Assembly (NCBI GenBank): GCA_013141495.1
Contig: JABFQV010000009.1
Coordinates: forward strand, 153,423-217,422
Origin: Methylotenera sp.
GTDB taxonomy: Bacteria > Pseudomonadota > Gammaproteobacteria > Burkholderiales > Methylophilaceae
DNA length: 64,000 nucleotides
Reading direction: 5' to 3'
Part shown: positions 60,549 to 64,000 of the stretch, piece by piece
How positions within the stretch are numbered: position 1 is the stretch's first letter
How the letters are laid out: every line of letters starts with the position of its first letter
Position numbers and translations under genes: made by a program
Notes under the pieces: generated by a model
Databases searched by the model: none
Told to the model about the DNA's origin: nothing
Seen by the model: the letters and a program-made list of their open reading frames with translations, nothing else

Positions 60549-61379
60549 ATGGCAAAACAAAAAAATGTACTCCCTGGCTTTAGTTTATCTTTAGGCTTTA
60601 CGATATTTTATTTAAGCTTAATTGTACTAATTCCGCTCTCTGCAGCTTTTATTAAAACCACCGAATTAAGCTTTCTGGAGTTTTGGCATATTGTGACAGC
60701 ACCAAGAGTGGTCGCGTCGTACAAGCTGACCTTCGGCGCCTCATTGGTAGCTGCTTTAATTAACGCTGTATTTGGTTTGCTCACTGCATGGGTGCTGGTG
60801 CGCTATACTTTTCCCGGCAAAAAATTCATCGATGCTTTAGTGGATTTACCTTTCGCATTACCTACAGCGGTTGCGGGCATTGCGCTTACTGCTGTCTATG
60901 CTGGCAACGGTTGGATAGGTTCATGGCTCGAACCCCAAGGCATCAAGGTCGCGTTCACACCGACTGGCGTGATGGTGGCTTTAACCTTTATCGGCCTGCC
61001 TTTTGTGGTGCGTACCGTACAACCCGTGTTAGAAGACCTGGAAGCCGAAACTGAAGAAGCCGCAGCAAGCCTAGGCGCAAACCGCTGGCAAACTTTTAGT
61101 AAAATCATCTTTCCCGCCATTTGGCCCGCATTGTTAACTGGATTTGCTTTGGCCTTTGCACGTGCGATTGGTGAGTATGGTTCTGTTATATTTATTGCAG
61201 GTAACATGCCAATGGTGTCAGAAATAACGCCACTGCTTATCATTACAAAACTTGAGCAATACGATTACGTCGGTGCAACCGCTGTGGCAGTAGTCATGTT
61301 AATTATTTCTTTTATGCTCTTATTTGCGATTAACGGCTTGCAGTGGTGGACCAACCGCAACACAACTAGCGCGCATTAA
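60549..61379 (+). CDS. cysT: Sulfate ABC transporter permease CysT (CysU)
   Basis: 276 residues, six membrane segments. The ATP-binding-subunit contact loop is EEAAASLGANRWQTFSKIIFP. PFALPTAVAGIALTAVYAGNGWIGSWL is typical of CysT. It forms the membrane channel with CysW. A gap of 137 bases after the EAL gene carries a TATATT that could be an internal promoter. Confidence 0.95.
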   Translation: MAKQKNVLPGFSLSLGFTIFYLSLIVLIPLSAAFIKTTELSFLEFWHIVTAPRVVASYKLTFGASLVAALINAVFGLLTAWVLVRYTFPGKKFIDALVDLPFALPTAVAGIALTAVYAGNGWIGSWLEPQGIKVAFTPTGVMVALTFIGLPFVVRTVQPVLEDLEAETEEAAASLGANRWQTFSKIIFPAIWPALLTGFALAFARAIGEYGSVIFIAGNMPMVSEITPLLIITKLEQYDYVGATAVAVVMLIISFMLLFAINGLQWWTNRNTTSAH

Positions 61380-61417
61380 CTCTGATATAGCCCATTGATG
61401 ATTTTATAGGTTTATTT

Positions 61418-62314
61418 ATGTCTGTTATTACAACATCGCAATACACTAGCTACCACAACAAAGTGGCACGCAGCCGTGCAACTTCAGAGCCGGCTTGGGT
61501 GCGCTATCTGTTGATTTTTACTGCTTTAAGTTTTTTAACCTTATTCCTATTTGTTCCATTGGCTGCGGTGTTTACCGAGGCTTTGCGCAAAGGCTTTGGC
61601 ACCTACGTCACAGCCTTACTCGACCCAGATGCGCTTTCTGCTATTAAATTAACCTTTATCGCAGCCATTATTGCAGTGCCGCTTAATTTGGTTTTTGGGG
61701 TCGCTGCCGCCTGGGCAATTGCAAAGTTTGAGTTTAAGGGTAAGAGTATTCTCATTACTTTAATTGATTTACCATTTGCCGTTTCACCAGTGATTGCCGG
61801 TCTGATTTATGTGCTGATTTTTGGCCTGCAAGGCTGGTTTGGCTCATCGTTGGTCGATAACGATATTAAAGTAATTTTTGCGTTACCTGGCATAGTGTTA
61901 GCCACGGTGTTTGTCACATTCCCTTTTGTAGCACGTGAGTTGATTCCATTAATGCAAGCGCAGGGCAAAGATGAAGAAGAAGCTGGCTTAGTGCTAGGCG
62001 CCTCTGGTTGGCAGATTTTATGGCGCATTACCTTGCCCAACGTAAAATGGGGTTTGTTGTATGGTGTTATTTTAACCAATGCTAGAGCCATGGGTGAATT
62101 TGGCGCTGTATCCGTAGTATCTGGTCATATCCGTGGCATGACCAACACCCTGCCATTACACGTTGAAATTTTATACAACGAATATAACTATGCTGCCGCA
62201 TTTGCCGTAGCTTCCCTGCTAGCGTTGTTAGCTTTAGTGACATTGGCACTCAAGACCTTTGTTGAGTGGAAAGCGGCTAGTAATGCCAGCTACAACGAAT
62301 CCGCTGTTCAATAA
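61418..62314 (+). CDS. cysW: Sulfate ABC transporter permease CysW
   Basis: 298 residues, six membrane segments plus a polar N-terminus of about 25 residues. The contact loop is EEEAGLVLGASGWQILWRITLP, and GEFGAVSVVSGHIRGMTNTLPLHVEILYNEYNY is a CysW signature. Partner of CysT; cysA follows after 67 bases. Confidence 0.95.
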   Translation: MSVITTSQYTSYHNKVARSRATSEPAWVRYLLIFTALSFLTLFLFVPLAAVFTEALRKGFGTYVTALLDPDALSAIKLTFIAAIIAVPLNLVFGVAAAWAIAKFEFKGKSILITLIDLPFAVSPVIAGLIYVLIFGLQGWFGSSLVDNDIKVIFALPGIVLATVFVTFPFVARELIPLMQAQGKDEEEAGLVLGASGWQILWRITLPNVKWGLLYGVILTNARAMGEFGAVSVVSGHIRGMTNTLPLHVEILYNEYNYAAAFAVASLLALLALVTLALKTFVEWKAASNASYNESAVQ

Positions 62315-62381
62315 TTCAGCGATAAATAATCCTTGCCAACAGGCATCAATGCTATTTTCTAAATAAATTTGGAATAAAAAG

Positions 62382-63473
62382 ATGAGTATAGAAATACGAA
62401 ACATCAAAAAGAATTTTGGTCATTTTAGTGCGCTCAATAATGTGAGCTTGGATGTACCGAGTGGTGAGCTGGTTGCCTTGTTAGGGCCTTCTGGATGCGG
62501 AAAAACAACTCTATTACGCATTATCGCTGGGCTGGAAACGCCGGACTCAGGCAACATTCTGTTTTATGGCAATGACGCTACCGAGCGTAAAGTCCGTGAA
62601 CGCGAAGTGGGTTTTGTGTTTCAACATTATGCGCTGTTCCGCCACATGACCGTGTTTGAGAACGTAGCATTTGGTTTACGTGTGCGCCCTAAGCAAACGC
62701 GCCCATCAGATGCTGAAATCAAACGTCGCGTGCATGAACTGCTTGAACTGGTGCAACTAGATTGGCTTGCGGATCGTTATCCACCACAGCTATCTGGCGG
62801 CCAACGCCAGCGTATTGCCTTGGCACGTGCGTTAGCAGTTGAGCCTAAAGTATTACTGCTAGACGAACCCTTTGGTGCGCTGGATGCCAAAGTACGTAAA
62901 GAGTTACGCCGCTGGTTGCGCCGTTTACATGATGAGTTACATATCACCAGCATTTTTGTAACACATGATCAGGAAGAAGCATTAGAAGTGGCTGATCGTG
63001 TTGTCGTCATCAACAAAGGACAAATTGAGCAAATTGGTTCACCGCAAGAGGTTTATGATCACCCGGTGTCGCCATTTGTTTATCAATTCTTAGGCAATGT
63101 GAATCAGTTTGATAGCCACATACATGAAGGTGCTGCAAAAATTGCGGGCATAGACCTGAAGTTAGATGATCATCATGCTACACAGAATACCCCCGCATTA
63201 GCTTTTGTACGCCCACATGATATTGAAATATTTAAAGAGAAAAGAGAAGATAAAGTTGGCTTTGAGGCGATTGTAAGTTATGTACATGCCATTGGACCAC
63301 TCGTAAGGTTGGAACTACAACGTGCCGATCATACCGAACTAGTTGAAGCCGAGCTGACACAAGAGCGTTTCCGTGAGTTGAACTTGGTTGCCAGCGACCA
63401 TGTTTATATTTACCCGCGCAATGTACGCGTATTTTTAAATGAGGCAGCCCAGACTAATACACAATCAGCATAG
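62382..63473 (+). CDS. cysA: Sulfate/thiosulfate ABC transporter ATPase CysA
   Basis: 363 residues. Walker A GPSGCGKT (35-42), signature [15 protein letters not shown] (137-151), Walker B VLLLDEP (157-163) and the H-loop VTHDQEEA are intact. A C-terminal TOBE-like regulatory domain (about 240-350, [13 protein letters not shown]) follows. It powers sulfate import through CysTW. Last gene of the operon, followed by a strong terminator. Confidence 0.97.
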   Translation: MSIEIRNIKKNFGHFSALNNVSLDVPSGELVALLGPSGCGKTTLLRIIAGLETPDSGNILFYGNDATERKVREREVGFVFQHYALFRHMTVFENVAFGLRVRPKQTRPSDAEIKRRVHELLELVQLDWLADRYPPQLSGGQRQRIALARALAVEPKVLLLDEPFGALDAKVRKELRRWLRRLHDELHITSIFVTHDQEEALEVADRVVVINKGQIEQIGSPQEVYDHPVSPFVYQFLGNVNQFDSHIHEGAAKIAGIDLKLDDHHATQNTPALAFVRPHDIEIFKEKREDKVGFEAIVSYVHAIGPLVRLELQRADHTELVEAELTQERFRELNLVASDHVYIYPRNVRVFLNEAAQTNTQSA

Positions 63474-63500
63474 GTTTATAAATTTCTGCTACATTTCTTA

Positions 63501-63528
63501 AAGCCCTGGCTCGCCGGGGCTTTTTTTT
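63501..63528 (+). terminator. Intrinsic terminator after cysA
   Basis: AAGCCCTGG pairs with CCGGGGCTT around CTCG, followed by eight T. Confidence 0.9.
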
Positions 63529-63930
63529 ACCGTTACTAGATGCTCTTGGTTGAGCATCTGCGACCAGCATGGTATTTATAATATGGTTTAAGCCAGAATG
63601 TTATCGTCACGATTAAAAAGCATCTATGCAGTAACGTCCTAATAGGGAATCTGCAAAAAAAATTGATGCTGAGTCCAGGTGCCAGCCTTATACGACTATT
63701 GCTACAAAACTTTAGCTTTGTAGCATGCTGCTATTTGTAGTGTTGCATACTACTGGAAAGGGACGTATGTTGCACACGATTGTCTAGCTATTACAAGTGA
63801 TGCGGTTGGACGCTTGCCTTAAAATTCGCTGTAATAAGTGAAACGGCTACGTAAATCAAGCAATCTTGCTTACTGTTTTGAATAAGCAAACACCTAATGA
63901 GGCTTATAGGCACCCCATACGCCGGGCATA
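63529..63930. other. Non-coding stretch between cysA and the rRNA operon
   Basis: No open frame of note. Three small hairpins are visible: AGATGCTC/GAGCATCT (63538-63560), TGCTACAAA/TTTGTAGCA (about 63700-63726) and AAGCAA/TTGCTT (about 63859-63872). An AGGAATCTGC-like fragment near 63650 weakly recalls the arm of the 25600 element. A small RNA is possible but unsupported. Confidence 0.3.
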
Positions 63931-63963
63931 AAAAAACCCCATCACGATCATGATGGGGTTTTT
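63931..63963 (-). terminator. Terminator of the rRNA operon
   Basis: A perfect 13-base stem (63932-63944 with 63951-63963, AAAAACCCCATCA/TGATGGGGTTTTT) with a T run on the minus strand, 11 bases past the 5S 3' end. Confidence 0.9.
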
Positions 63964-63973
63964 AGTGTAAATA

Positions 63974-64000
63974 GCTTGGCAGTGACCTACTTTCGCATGC
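63974..64000 (-). rRNA. rrf: 5S rRNA, 3' end only
   Basis: The minus strand reads GCATGCGAAAGTAGGTCACT and then GCCAAGC, the conserved 3' end of bacterial 5S rRNA including the AGTAGGTC segment. The remainder of the gene, and presumably 23S and 16S, lie to the right of the window. A terminator follows directly. Confidence 0.88.

Noticed and set aside
63640..63670. Copy of the AACCCNGATTTTCCATTAGG repeat end
   Set aside because: Only a loose match (CCTAATAGGGAATCTG) and no partner arm nearby.

Overview
The window looks like the chromosome of a low-GC betaproteobacterium, most plausibly a methylotroph of the Methylophilaceae (Methylotenera-like). That placement is inferred from gene order (mreBCD-mrdA, hemA-prfA-prmC, metX-metW, rimP-nusA-infB-rbfA-truB-rpsO-pnp), the protein families present and the AT-leaning composition. 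No complete 16S gene is present; only the 3' end of a 5S rRNA is visible at the right edge.

Layout. Positions 1-3390 (minus) carry the rod-shape cluster mreB-mreC-mreD-mrdA, with mrdA cut by the window edge. Positions 3624-6893 (plus) carry gatCAB. Positions 7008-19188 hold housekeeping genes: pyrE, an exonuclease III, an AmpG-like permease, metXW, a gamma carbonic anhydrase, the hemA-prfA-prmC operon, rpe-gph, and trpE behind an unannotated Trp-rich leader peptide (17600-17650). Positions 19178-27662 hold a MASE1-PAS-GGDEF-EAL protein, moaC, a BepA-type protease, soxYZ split by a palindromic element, and an AhpC/AhpF pair. Positions 27745-38503 hold an FAD oxidoreductase, hda, a PerM-type permease, purM, an RsmB-type methyltransferase with a lysine-rich tail, a dicarboxylate symporter and relA. 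Positions 38814-50105 hold three tRNAs (His, Arg, Pro), folD, dksA, and the pnp/rpsO/truB/rbfA/infB/nusA/rimP operon.

Positions 50403-63473 form a sulfur island and are the most interesting part. On the plus strand are a DUF2292 protein, an OprO/P-type porin, a sulfate-binding protein, a DUF2325 protein and a 35-residue membrane peptide. Convergent to these lies a minus-strand operon of serine acetyltransferase, a family 2A encapsulin shell protein (SrpI type) and a cysteine desulfurase with an N-terminal extension of about 218 residues that is the likely cargo-loading domain. Divergent from that operon are a second sulfate-binding protein, a degenerate EAL-domain protein, and cysT-cysW-cysA.

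Read together, the island imports sulfate, makes O-acetylserine for cysteine synthesis, and releases sulfane sulfur from cysteine inside a protein nanocompartment. The encapsulin operon appears to be preceded by an intrinsic-terminator hairpin in its 5' leader, which suggests attenuation. Small palindromic elements (MITE- or REP-like) are scattered through intergenic spaces, including one that seems to supply the ribosome-binding site of soxZ.
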